51,686 nt of DNA from positions 1 to 51,686 of the forward strand of contig JAIQFA010000031.1 in the NCBI GenBank assembly GCA_020073525.1, written 5' to 3'. The notes under the pieces were generated by a model. The model was given only the letters and a program-made list of their open reading frames with translations. It ran no database searches and had not been told where the DNA came from. The position numbers were made by a program, and so were the translations under genes. How positions within the stretch are numbered: position 1 is the stretch's first letter; every line of letters begins with the position of its first letter. This DNA comes from Terriglobia bacterium. GTDB lineage: Bacteria; Acidobacteriota; Terriglobia; Terriglobales; Acidobacteriaceae. Positions 22,568 to 29,939 of this stretch are shown here, piece after piece.

Positions 22568-22628
22568 GTAGAGACGCGGCTTGCCGCGTCTCCCGCCGTG
22601 AGCGAGACGGGGCAAGCCCCGTCTCTAC
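22568..22628. repeat. Paired-hairpin repeat (GAGACGCGGC family), copy 2
   Basis: Two perfect hairpins are present. GTA plus GAGACGCGGC / GCCGCGTCTC (22571-22592, TT apex) is followed by 11 bases, then GAGACGGGGC / GCCCCGTCTC (22604-22625, AA apex) plus TAC. The element is framed by GTA...TAC. It sits between the VKOR stop and the convergent ABC permease stop, where it could also act as a bidirectional transcription barrier. It is the reverse orientation of copy 1 at 10143-10203. Confidence 0.8.
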
Positions 22629-22654
22629 AGGGGATTCGATCTTTCTCGCGGCCT

Positions 22655-23902
22655 TTACTCGTAGCGCAGGCTTTCGATTGGGTCTAGCCGCGCCGCACGA
22701 ATTGCCGGCACCATCCCGCTCAGTATGCCGACCACGCCGAGAATGAGCGTCGCCACGGCTAGGCTGCTGACGTTGATATGCAGGTGGATGTCGCCGGCCT
22801 GCAGGTTATCTCCAAAGGCGCTCATCAGCGGTAGCGCCCCTACGCCCCAGGAGATCAGGTAGGCGATTCCGATCCCGGCCACTCCTCCCGCAAAGGTGAT
22901 GGCCAGCGCTTCCGCGAGAAACTGAAACAGGATGTGGCTCTTTTGCGCGCCTAGCGCCTTCTCCACGCCGATCTCCCGCGTGCGTTGCTGCACCGAAACC
23001 AGCATGATGTTCATCAGTCCGATACCGCCGATCCCGAGGGTTAGCGCGCCGATGAAGGCGAGCAGAACCTTGAGCGCGGTGGTCACGACGGTGAACTCAT
23101 CAAAGTCCTGCTTGAAATCGGCGATAAACACGGCTCGGTGGTCATCCGGGCGGAAGTTGTGGTGGCCGGCGAGTACGCTTCGTACCACGCGCGCGAGTTG
23201 CTGATGGTCCTGCCCCTCATAATCCATGAAAATGCCGGTGATGTATTGTGTGTCGTAGAGATCACCCATCGCGCTGAACGGGATCGCCATCAGAGTGTTG
23301 TCGTTATCGTCGCCGCCCTGCACCTTGTGCTGGTAAACGCCGATCACTTGAAAACTCACGCCATTGATCCGGACGCTTTGCCCCAGGGCTTGTTCGCCAG
23401 AGAACAGTCTCCGCTTCGCCTCGTCCCCGATCACCACTACGCGAGCGTGCTCCACTTGATCCTGCTCGCTCAGGCCGCGGCCGCTAGCCACGTTGAAGCC
23501 GCGGATGCGCTGGTACACGGGATAGACGCCGGTGAGAAAAAGATTGGTGAAAGTGCGCGTGTCGTGCTGAATGGTTACGCCGCGCTTGTCGAAAATCGGA
23601 GTGACTCCTTTTACCATCGGCACTTCGTTGCGGATGTACTCCACGTCCGCCAGTTTGAGGCGCACTTCGCTCCCCGCTTTTGCGCCGCCCGCCTGCAGCG
23701 ACGTGCGTCCCGGGAAGGCTCCGATCACATCGGTGCCCCACGAACTGAAAATCAATCCGATGGCGCGCTCGAATCCGGAGCCGAAAGCGAGCAGAATGAC
23801 CACGGTCGCGATGCCCCACGCCATACCCAGCATCGTAAGAGTCGTGCGGCGGCGGTTGTGCTGCATCGCGCCATAAGCTTCTTTGAGCAGATCGTTGGTC
23901 AT
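22655..23902 (-). CDS. MacB-like ABC transporter permease
   Basis: The product is 415 residues. The N-terminal helix is TTLTMLGMAWGIATVVILLA, followed by a large periplasmic MacB_PCD domain (about 45-260) and three C-terminal helices of the FtsX domain (VLLAFIGALTLGIGGIGLMN, AEALAITFAGGVAGIGIAYL, and a final VATLILGVVGILSGMVPAIR AARLDP end). The coupling segment VQQRTREIGVEKALGA is intact. Such proteins pair with an ATPase for mechanotransmission-type export of peptides, lipids or drugs. No ATPase or membrane-fusion gene is adjacent. It follows a second permease by 57 bp. Confidence 0.93.
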   Translation of the reverse strand: MTNDLLKEAYGAMQHNRRRTTLTMLGMAWGIATVVILLAFGSGFERAIGLIFSSWGTDVIGAFPGRTSLQAGGAKAGSEVRLKLADVEYIRNEVPMVKGVTPIFDKRGVTIQHDTRTFTNLFLTGVYPVYQRIRGFNVASGRGLSEQDQVEHARVVVIGDEAKRRLFSGEQALGQSVRINGVSFQVIGVYQHKVQGGDDNDNTLMAIPFSAMGDLYDTQYITGIFMDYEGQDHQQLARVVRSVLAGHHNFRPDDHRAVFIADFKQDFDEFTVVTTALKVLLAFIGALTLGIGGIGLMNIMLVSVQQRTREIGVEKALGAQKSHILFQFLAEALAITFAGGVAGIGIAYLISWGVGALPLMSAFGDNLQAGDIHLHINVSSLAVATLILGVVGILSGMVPAIRAARLDPIESLRYE

Positions 23903-23959
23903 AAATTGTTCCTCTTACTAGATTGCTTGTGGAGAGCCGGGCGCCCCGCCCGGCCGCAG

Positions 23960-25216
23960 TTACTCCTGCCGCAAAGCCTCTACCGGCTCCAGCATTGCCG
24001 CTTTGCGCGCCGGGTACAGTCCGGCGGTAATCCCCGCCAGTGCCAGCGAAAGCACAGCACCGATCGCCGACGCGGGTATGATCCGCGGGGTGTCGAAACC
24101 CTGTGGGAGTTGCACTCCTGAGAGCAGACGGATGACAAGCATCGCGCCGCCCACTCCGATCGCGCCGCTTAACAGCGTGAGGAATGCGCCCTCAAGGAAG
24201 AACTGAAACAGGATGCTGCGGTTGGTCGCGCCCAGGGCTTTGCGCAGGCCAATCTCGCGCGTGCGTTCGGTCACCGCCACCAGCATGATATTCACAATGC
24301 CGATCGCACCGAGCGCCAGCGTGACTAGCCCAACGCCGCCCAGGAACCAGTCCATGGCCGTGAAAATCTTGCCCATGGTTTTCTGATTCTTGACCGTATC
24401 CCATTCTTCCCAGACATCGGTGCCCTTCGGATCGAAGCCGCCGTGATTGCGGGCCACGATCCGGTGCAACTCATCTTTGGCATCCTCGTTCTCTTCGAAG
24501 CTGCGCGGTTGGTAGTTGATGAACGAAATCGCGTTCCCCTCTTTCGAGTTGTCTCCGGTCAGCGGGAACAACTCGCGCATGGTATTGAACGGAATGAAGA
24601 TTCGAATGTTGGTCGCGTTGTGTTCTTCATGACCGATCATGGAGAGCACACCGACGACCTGGAAACGAACGCCATTCAGCAGGATGGTGTTGCCGACCGC
24701 CGGCCGCCCCGGAAACATATTGCGTGTCATCTCGCGGCCCAGGATGCACACTCGCCGCCGCTGCTCGTTGTCTTGGTCATCGATCCAGCGTCCCACCGCC
24801 AGCGGGATGGTCCGCACCTGGCTGTAGACCGGCGGGACGCCCGAGACCTGTCCGCTGGTGCTGGTGTAATCGCTGACCGCGCGGATATCATCGCGCGCGA
24901 TCAGCGGCGAAATATTGATGGCGAGTTTCGATTGATCCTTGATGGCTAGGTAGTCGTCGTAGGTAAGATTGAACCACCTCATCGAATTGAAACTGCCCTC
25001 GACCGCCGGCGCGCGACCGCCAAAAAAGAAAATGATGTTCTTGCCGAAGGTTTCCAGTTGCTTGCGATTGCCGTTGCGGAAGCCTTCGCCCACCCCGGCC
25101 AGCAGCAGCAGCGAGCCTACGCCCCAGGCGATGCCAAACATGGTAAGGAAGGATCGCAGCTTGTGCGCCCACAGGGTCCGTAAGGTTTGCGCGAAGGTGT
25201 CCAGCAGCATGCGCAT
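23960..25216 (-). CDS. MacB-like ABC transporter permease, first gene of the pair
   Basis: The product is 418 residues with the same plan as its downstream neighbour: the helix LRSFLTMFGIAWGVGSLLLLAG, a periplasmic domain with a CILGREMTRNMFPGRPAVG segment typical of MacB_PCD, and the C-terminal FtsX helices starting GVGLVTLALGAIGIVNIMLV. The coupling helix is TERTREIGLRKALGAT. The two permeases are different enough to form a heterodimer. The ATPase is not in this neighbourhood, so it is either encoded elsewhere or shared. No obvious promoter was identified in the 250-bp upstream gap. Confidence 0.93.
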   Translation of the reverse strand: MRMLLDTFAQTLRTLWAHKLRSFLTMFGIAWGVGSLLLLAGVGEGFRNGNRKQLETFGKNIIFFFGGRAPAVEGSFNSMRWFNLTYDDYLAIKDQSKLAINISPLIARDDIRAVSDYTSTSGQVSGVPPVYSQVRTIPLAVGRWIDDQDNEQRRRVCILGREMTRNMFPGRPAVGNTILLNGVRFQVVGVLSMIGHEEHNATNIRIFIPFNTMRELFPLTGDNSKEGNAISFINYQPRSFEENEDAKDELHRIVARNHGGFDPKGTDVWEEWDTVKNQKTMGKIFTAMDWFLGGVGLVTLALGAIGIVNIMLVAVTERTREIGLRKALGATNRSILFQFFLEGAFLTLLSGAIGVGGAMLVIRLLSGVQLPQGFDTPRIIPASAIGAVLSLALAGITAGLYPARKAAMLEPVEALRQE

Positions 25217-25347
25217 GACGCCACCTCGAGGTCAGCAAGGGGAAGGGAACGTCTGAAACGACAACCGGCCCCGCTGCTTGTTACTTCGACTCGCGGAAGT
25301 GGCAAGCGTTAGCGGGCAATTTCGGCCAAGAGGAGACCAAGGTCATC

Positions 25348-25432
25348 TACCACAAAAAACACGAAGGATCACAAAGGCAACTTTTGAAACCTTCGTGTTC
25401 CTTCGTGTCCTCGGTGGCAAATGAATTTGGAT
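25348..25432. repeat. CACGAAGG phrase repeat in ABC permease / methyltransferase gap
   Basis: CACGAAGG (25360-25367) is followed by CCTTCGTG twice (25390-25397 and 25400-25407), giving a hairpin-capable inverted repeat inside an ACACGAAGGATCACAAAGG / CCTTCGTGTCCTCGGTGG context. It lies in the 250-bp gap upstream of the ABC permease pair and just past the methyltransferase stop. Related phrases occur at 39119, 42183 and 43478. The rest of this gap shows nothing recognisable. Confidence 0.6.
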
Positions 25433-25466
25433 GCTAGTTGACACTTAACAACCGGAATTGTTTCGA

Positions 25467-26237
25467 CTATCCGTTGTCCTTATCCGTGACGCCCAATTTC
25501 CAGGCGACCTGTCGCATCATCCCCAAGAACACCTTAGCGTCGTTGGCGTTCAACTCCATCCGTCGAACCAGGCGCCGCAACTTTTCTTCTGCTGCCACTT
25601 TTCGAGGATTTACGTACTCGCTCTCCCGGAGAACCTTGAGCAGAGCCTGCGTCAGCCGTTCCACCTCCGCCGATGTGGCGGATTTTGATTTTCCCTCGGG
25701 AGCAGATTTTGCGAGCGCCATCTTCCGGCCACGCACCAATTCATACAGGCAGACCGCCACTGCTTGGCCGAGATTCATGGAGCCGTGTTCTTCGCGAGTT
25801 GGAATTCGCAGGACCCAATGGCAATGGCTGAGTTCTTCATTGGAGAGCCCATATCGTTCGGAGCCGAAGAGCAGGGCGACGGGCGCAGATTTCAATTGTC
25901 GCTTGATGATTCGTCCGCCCGCTTCCAGACGATACATGCGCTGCTGCAAGTCGCGGCGGATCGCAGCCGTTGTGCCTACGACGAGGCTGCAGTCGGCGAC
26001 CGCTTCGGCTACTCGGTCATATTGTTCGGCTTTCGCGAGCAGGGCTGAGGCGCCGACCGCCGAGCGTGCTTCGCGAAAAGCGACCTCGTAGGGATTCACT
26101 ACCCGCAAGCGCTGGACCCCGAAATTGCTCAGGGCGCGCGCCGAGGCCCCGATATTCAGAGGGTTGCGCGTTGCCACCAAAACAACCCGCAGGTTGTCGA
26201 GATCAGCTGTTGGTAAGGTCCTCATTCTATGGCCCAT
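25467..26237 (-). CDS. trmJ: TrmJ-like SPOUT tRNA/rRNA 2'-O-methyltransferase
   Basis: The product is 256 residues. The trefoil-knot SPOUT motifs are in order: motif 1 NPLNIGASARALSNFG, motif 2 ALLFGSERYGLSNEEL and motif 3 SMNLGQAVAVCLYEL. The C-terminal about 90 residues are helical, as in TrmJ. TrmJ methylates the ribose at position 32 of tRNA with S-adenosylmethionine; other TrmH-group enzymes share these motifs, so the substrate is inferred. Two ATGs, at complement 26237 and 26225, are equally possible, and neither has a good ribosome-binding site. Confidence 0.85.
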   Translation of the reverse strand: MGHRMRTLPTADLDNLRVVLVATRNPLNIGASARALSNFGVQRLRVVNPYEVAFREARSAVGASALLAKAEQYDRVAEAVADCSLVVGTTAAIRRDLQQRMYRLEAGGRIIKRQLKSAPVALLFGSERYGLSNEELSHCHWVLRIPTREEHGSMNLGQAVAVCLYELVRGRKMALAKSAPEGKSKSATSAEVERLTQALLKVLRESEYVNPRKVAAEEKLRRLVRRMELNANDAKVFLGMMRQVAWKLGVTDKDNG

Positions 26238-26396
26238 TCTACGGGTCTCGGCGCCTAACGGCGCGGCCGCAGTCCTGCGACTTTCGCGGCTTGCGGAGCA
26301 TCCAATGATCGGTGCTACGATAGAAGTCCCGCCTTGAGGAGGCCAAACGGTCTACCCTGCGGGAACTGATAGTTTACCGAGAAATCTGGAGGATGA

Positions 26397-26729
26397 ATGG
26401 CAAGCAACGCCACCGTCGAGGTCACCGACGCTAATTTCGATTCTGATGTATTGAAGTCTGACAAGCCTGTGCTGGTGGATTTTTGGGCTGCCTGGTGTGG
26501 CCCGTGCCGCGCGATCGCTCCGATCGTTGAGGAACTCGCCGGCGAATATCAGGGCAAAGTCAAAGTTGGCAAGATGGATGTCGACCGCAACGGCGCCACG
26601 CCCATGCGCTACAAGGTCACCGGCATTCCCACCTTGCTCGTTTTCAAGAACGGACAGGTCGTGGAACAGCTCGTGGGATATCGGTCGAAAGACGACATTC
26701 AGAAGGCGCTGGATAAACACGTAGGGTAA
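26397..26729 (+). CDS. trxA: Thioredoxin
   Basis: The product is 110 residues with the catalytic motif WCGPC (C34, C37) in FWAAWCGPCRAIAP, the buried Asp in VLVDFW, and the cis-Pro loop TGIPTLLVF. It is a full-length cytosolic thioredoxin that reduces protein disulfides using thioredoxin reductase. GGAGG lies 6 bases before the ATG. It is divergent from the methyltransferase and convergent with lexA, sharing the terminator at 26780-26808. TTGCGG (26291) and TACGAT (26316) with a 19-bp spacer are a possible but weak promoter. Confidence 0.96.
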   Translation: MASNATVEVTDANFDSDVLKSDKPVLVDFWAAWCGPCRAIAPIVEELAGEYQGKVKVGKMDVDRNGATPMRYKVTGIPTLLVFKNGQVVEQLVGYRSKDDIQKALDKHVG

Positions 26730-26779
26730 GCTCTCGGCTGTCAGCTCTCAGCTCTCAGCGACCAGATCTTAAGACGCGC

Positions 26780-26808
26780 AAAAGCCCGGGCGCATACCCG
26801 GGCTTTTT
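26780..26808. terminator. Bidirectional intrinsic terminator between trxA and lexA
   Basis: GCCCGGG (26784-26790) and CCCGGGC (26797-26803) form a perfect GC-rich stem around CGCATA. It is followed by TTTTT and, on the other side, preceded by AAAA, so it can stop both the rightward trxA and the leftward lexA transcripts. An AGCT-phrase repeat (26730-26760) lies between trxA and this hairpin. Confidence 0.9.
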
Positions 26809-26859
26809 GCTGCGCGAAAGTTCGATTCTTACTGGGTACTGAGCACTGGCTACCGCTTT

Positions 26860-27480
26860 TCAGTACTTCCGGAGCACGCCAATCACCCGGCCCTGTATCT
26901 CTACCGAGGCCGCGGGCACGATAATCGGCTTCATCGCCGCGTTCGAAGGCTGGAGGCGAATATTGTCTCCTTCGCGGAAGAAGCGCTTCAAGGTCGCGTC
27001 GGTTGATTCGATCAGCGCCACCACAATGTCGCCGTTGTGCGCGGTTTTCGTTTTCTCTACCAGCACGTAGTCGCCGTTAAGAATGGCTTCGTCCTGCATG
27101 GATTCTCCGCGCACTTCGAGCACAAAGACTTCCTTGGAGCGCACAAAATCCGCCAGTGAAATCGTCTCGTTGCTCTGCACCGCCTCAATCGGGCGTCCGG
27201 CCGCAATCCTTCCCACCAGGGGCAACACCATGGCCGTGTTCACCGCCATCGACTGCTTCAACTTTCCGCGCGGCGGCAGCAGGTCGATCGACCGGCTGCG
27301 GTTGTAGTCCCGCGTCAGCAGCCCTTTCTTCTCCAGATTGGTGACGTGCTTGTGGACCGTGGCCAGGGAACTCAGCCCCATGCCTTCCTTGATCTCTTCA
27401 AACGAAGGGGAGTAGCCCTTCTCCGCCACAAAGCGCGAAAGAAAGTCATACAACTCGTGTTGACGCCGAGTGATCGCCAT
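26860..27480 (-). CDS. lexA: LexA, SOS-response repressor
   Basis: The product is 206 residues from ATG at complement 27480. A longer frame begins upstream but would start inside the promoter. The N-terminal winged helix-turn-helix has RQHELYDFLSRFVAEKGYSP and LSSLATVHKHVTNLEKKGLL. The cleavage site is A94-G95 in RIAAGRP. The catalytic pair is S127 in RGESM and K165 in ATLKRF. RecA filaments trigger self-cleavage and induction of DNA-repair genes. The gene is probably autoregulated: an 11-bp-period direct repeat sits exactly between its -35 and -10, and the transcript appears to be leaderless. Confidence 0.97.
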   Translation of the reverse strand: MAITRRQHELYDFLSRFVAEKGYSPSFEEIKEGMGLSSLATVHKHVTNLEKKGLLTRDYNRSRSIDLLPPRGKLKQSMAVNTAMVLPLVGRIAAGRPIEAVQSNETISLADFVRSKEVFVLEVRGESMQDEAILNGDYVLVEKTKTAHNGDIVVALIESTDATLKRFFREGDNIRLQPSNAAMKPIIVPAASVEIQGRVIGVLRKY

Positions 27481-27486
27481 GCGCGG

Positions 27487-27515
27487 AGCATAGGCGAATG
27501 TAAGGCGAATGTCAA
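27487..27515 (-). promoter_or_regulatory. lexA promoter with overlapping direct-repeat operator
   Basis: On the minus strand, TTGACA (complement 27515-27510) and TATGCT (complement 27492-27487) are separated by 17 bp. The spacer is two copies of TTCGCC with starts 11 bp apart (TTCGCC-TTACA-TTCGCC). The lexA ATG begins 6 bases after the -10, leaving at most a base or so of leader. The 11-bp period equals that of the alphaproteobacterial LexA box GTTC-N7-GTTC, so this is a good candidate LexA site. Confidence 0.75.
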
Positions 27516-27569
27516 GATCCAATGGGGGGCATGTCATACCACAATAGAAATGTCCCCGTCTTGGTTCTT

Positions 27570-28085
27570 CTAAGTTTGCAGTGAAATTCCCGTTCTCATG
27601 ATCACTTTCGCGGTTGTGATTGCCTGGCCCACATGACGCTGCGTGTGGTCGGCGACGTGAACTAGCAATCCTCCGACCGTAGTAGGCAGGCCCTTCTTTC
27701 CTACGGCTCGCGCCTCTTCCAGATTCGTCTTTGCCAGCGCGCGCACCCGCGTCGCAGCGTTGGCGAGCGCAGCGGTCAGCTCCGCAAAGAGTTCGTCACG
27801 TGTTGCGCCCGGATCGAGTTCCGTCCGCAGACGAGCCATCTGTTCTTCATCCAGACTTCGCCCCTCGGCATAAGTCAGCAGACGATCCAAACTGCGCGCC
27901 AGATGCCGAATGTGAAACGCAACCGGCGCTGCGCCTGCAGGCCGTGCATTGACCTCAGTATCGGAAAGATTCCCGCACCACTTCCGCAGATCCTCTTCTG
28001 CCAGTTGCAGAGCATGCAAGACGGCACGCCCGACTGCGGGCACATCGGTCTCGCAACCGCGCAACCACGGCTCGATGGAAGACAT
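27570..28085 (-). CDS. DinB-superfamily protein
   Basis: The product is 171 residues and consists of a four-helix DinB-like bundle. The metal-binding histidines are where expected: one in PVAFHIRHLARSLDRLL and two in the late segment LLVHVADHTQRHVGQ. Relatives are metal-dependent thiol-S-transferase-like enzymes (for example bacillithiol or mycothiol-linked), or of unknown role. It is encoded 90 bp upstream of lexA on the same strand. That is suggestive because DinB was named for DNA-damage induction, but the lexA promoter between the two genes argues for separate transcription. Confidence 0.82.
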   Translation of the reverse strand: MSSIEPWLRGCETDVPAVGRAVLHALQLAEEDLRKWCGNLSDTEVNARPAGAAPVAFHIRHLARSLDRLLTYAEGRSLDEEQMARLRTELDPGATRDELFAELTAALANAATRVRALAKTNLEEARAVGKKGLPTTVGGLLVHVADHTQRHVGQAITTAKVIMRTGISLQT

Positions 28086-28110
28086 AGCAGTTCCAGTCCG
28101 TGCTCAGGCT

Positions 28111-28668
28111 CTACCGCGGCCAAAGCCAGCCGAAGGTCCCGGCGGTCAGTAGCCCGTAGACGAGCCCGTCGATGACTTCCTTGATGGTTGACGACCACAT
28201 TTGACCCTTCCAAATGCCGTTGCTGAGGTTTCCCAGCCCGTAGGCAAGGAACGCAGCGGTTCCGGCGACGCGGAAGACGGCCAGATAGTGCGCCCCGGGG
28301 GCCACTGTGTGTCCGGTGAGATAGGCGACGAAGAATCCGATCAGGAGGCAAAAGACAAGCCACTGGATGAGGAACTTCGGCATTGCGGGCGGGGCGCTGG
28401 GAAGGATATTCAGGAACCCAACCGGCCCCTGCTTGTACTTTTCGACGAGGGCTGGCGATTTCATGTCCTTGTGGGTGCAGAAGGGAAAGACATAAAGACC
28501 ACGCTGCAGAGGAGTGGAACGCAGTGCGGCGAGAGTCTTGTCCTCGTCGGGGAGTTGACGATAATCGCTTTTGTGATACGGCAGCAGCATGTGCATGATG
28601 GAGCTGGCGACGAAGACGATGACCGCCGACAACAGAATCGGGAGCCAGAGAGCGGTGAGAGGAACCAT
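28111..28668 (-). CDS. Small integral membrane protein of unknown function
   Basis: The product is 185 residues with about four helices: the N-terminal ALWLPILLSAVIVFVASSIM, then FLIQWLVFCLLIGFFVAYL, VFRVAGTAAFLAYGLG and VIDGLVYGLLTAGTFGWLWP. The first loop carries HMLLPYHKSDYRQLPDEDKT. The pattern of an SSIMHM...YHKSD loop and a terminal GLVYGLLTAGTFGW is one I have seen only in proteins annotated as hypothetical. GGAGG lies 6 bases before the ATG. A perfect 18-bp palindrome lies 129 bp upstream and may control it. Confidence 0.7.
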   Translation of the reverse strand: MVPLTALWLPILLSAVIVFVASSIMHMLLPYHKSDYRQLPDEDKTLAALRSTPLQRGLYVFPFCTHKDMKSPALVEKYKQGPVGFLNILPSAPPAMPKFLIQWLVFCLLIGFFVAYLTGHTVAPGAHYLAVFRVAGTAAFLAYGLGNLSNGIWKGQMWSSTIKEVIDGLVYGLLTAGTFGWLWPR

Positions 28669-28796
28669 GGGGAGCCTCCTTAGAGCGCAAACGGCGAATG
28701 CGAGGATTTCGCAGGCGAGGCTACGACAGTTGGGAGGGTGCGGTCAAGCGGGCAGGACAGGTGTAAATTCGAAAGCCTGGTTCAGGGCCAGTCCGC

Positions 28797-28814
28797 CGCT
28801 GACAATTGTCAGCG
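28797..28814. promoter_or_regulatory. Perfect 18-bp palindrome CGCTGACAATTGTCAGCG
   Basis: This is an uninterrupted dyad in the 255-bp gap upstream of the leftward membrane protein and beyond the stop of the leftward amidotransferase homologue. Its size and symmetry suit a dimeric repressor. It shares the ACAATTGT core with the tandem boxes at 2058-2077. Nothing else recognisable was seen in this gap. Confidence 0.5.
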
Positions 28815-28923
28815 CCACATTCCTCTCGACCCCACGGCCTCTGAAGTCTCTTTCATAAGCTGTAATGTCGCAAGCCGGCGAAAAGTTCCCAAGGCTTACA
28901 CAAATTTTCGGGGGATCGGAACG

Positions 28924-29703
28924 TTAGGTCAGGATGGAGTCGTCGAGCCGTTTGCGGTGGAAATCGGCGACGTGCTGCACAAATGCCATGATGAGCGGAT
29001 GCGGCTTTCCCTCGCGGGACGAAAGTTGCGGCTGGAACAAGGTGGCGATGAAAAACAGGTGCGCAGGAGATTCGATGGCGCGGCATTCTTCCTTGGAGCC
29101 GCGAGCTACGACCGGAAATCCCGCTTCCATCGCCATCCATTCGAACTCGGGGTTCATTTCGTAGTTGCAGAAAAATTCTTCCTCGATCGTTTCCTTGCCA
29201 TAAAACGCCGCCAGGTAGGAGCCGGGACGAAGGCGGATTTGATTCACCTTTCCGGAGAGCTTGGGCGTCTTGGGATCGCGGTTCGGAACGGCGCAGGAAA
29301 CGGGATAGATGACGATGTTCTTGGCGTTCGGATCTTCTTCGGCAGTGGTGGCGTCGGCGATGCCGAGCACGTTGCGCGCGCACTCGATCAGTGCGTACTG
29401 AAAGCCTCCGCAGGTGCCGAGGAATGGCCGGTCGTGAACGCGGGCGAACTCGATGCCTTTGAGCATGCCCTCGAAGCTCTTGTAGGGACTGCCCGGCGAG
29501 GCCCACAGTCCATCGAAAGAATCGAGAATGGCGTCGGCGCCCGGTTCGAGAAGCGACGGCGTCGGAAGCCATGCCGACTCTACCGTGAGTTGGAGTTTCC
29601 GAGCCGCGTGCTGGAGCGAATCGTTGGTCGCGTGATGGGAACGGAATTCGGGATTGAAATCGCCAATAACTCCGATCCGAACGGGTTCGGTCACAAGGGA
29701 CAT
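28924..29703 (-). CDS. CTP synthase C-terminal-like glutamine amidotransferase homologue
   Basis: The product is 259 residues, equivalent to the glutaminase half of PyrG without the synthase half. It begins RIGVIGDFNPEFRSHHATN, has the nucleophile elbow GTCGGFQ (C98), and ends with the PHPLIMAF motif of PyrG. However, the catalytic FHPEF of PyrG is FQPQL here, so the His and Glu of the triad are both Gln. This matches the group described as CTP synthase C-terminal region-related (seleno)proteins, in which the Cys is sometimes selenocysteine. It is therefore unlikely to be an ordinary glutaminase. The function is unknown. Confidence 0.8.
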   Translation of the reverse strand: MSLVTEPVRIGVIGDFNPEFRSHHATNDSLQHAARKLQLTVESAWLPTPSLLEPGADAILDSFDGLWASPGSPYKSFEGMLKGIEFARVHDRPFLGTCGGFQYALIECARNVLGIADATTAEEDPNAKNIVIYPVSCAVPNRDPKTPKLSGKVNQIRLRPGSYLAAFYGKETIEEEFFCNYEMNPEFEWMAMEAGFPVVARGSKEECRAIESPAHLFFIATLFQPQLSSREGKPHPLIMAFVQHVADFHRKRLDDSILT

Positions 29704-29939
29704 TCTAAATTAGCGGTTCGTACTTGGCATTGCGCAGTTAGCTACGGGCCCGAGCTACGAGCTACCAAAAGTGCAAACTCCAAAGTCCCTCAGGGGCTAA
29801 AGCCCGCATCTTGGCGGCCCTGGGCGGCACGGCTGAAGCCGTGCCCCTTCCCGTTCGTGGAGAATCTTGGTTTTTCCCTCCTATTGAGAGCCAACAGCTA
29901 CAAACGAGAAGCTAAGAGCAAAAAAGTAGAAGCTGTCAC
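29704..29939. repeat. Repeat-rich gap with TAAA/TGAA-apex hairpins and AGCT phrases
   Basis: No gene is visible here. GGGCTAAAGCCC (29794-29805) and the perfect GGCACGGCTGAAGCCGTGCC (29826-29845) are two hairpins 20 bp apart, with TAAA and TGAA apices closed by a C-G pair. AGCT-phrase runs flank them (29740-29766 and 29888-29920). These resemble the hairpins at 31234-31288. Confidence 0.65.

Noticed and set aside
25348..25432. CRISPR-like repeats
   Set aside because: Repeat units are 8-16 bases with no regular spacers and are partly inverted; no Cas genes are in the window.
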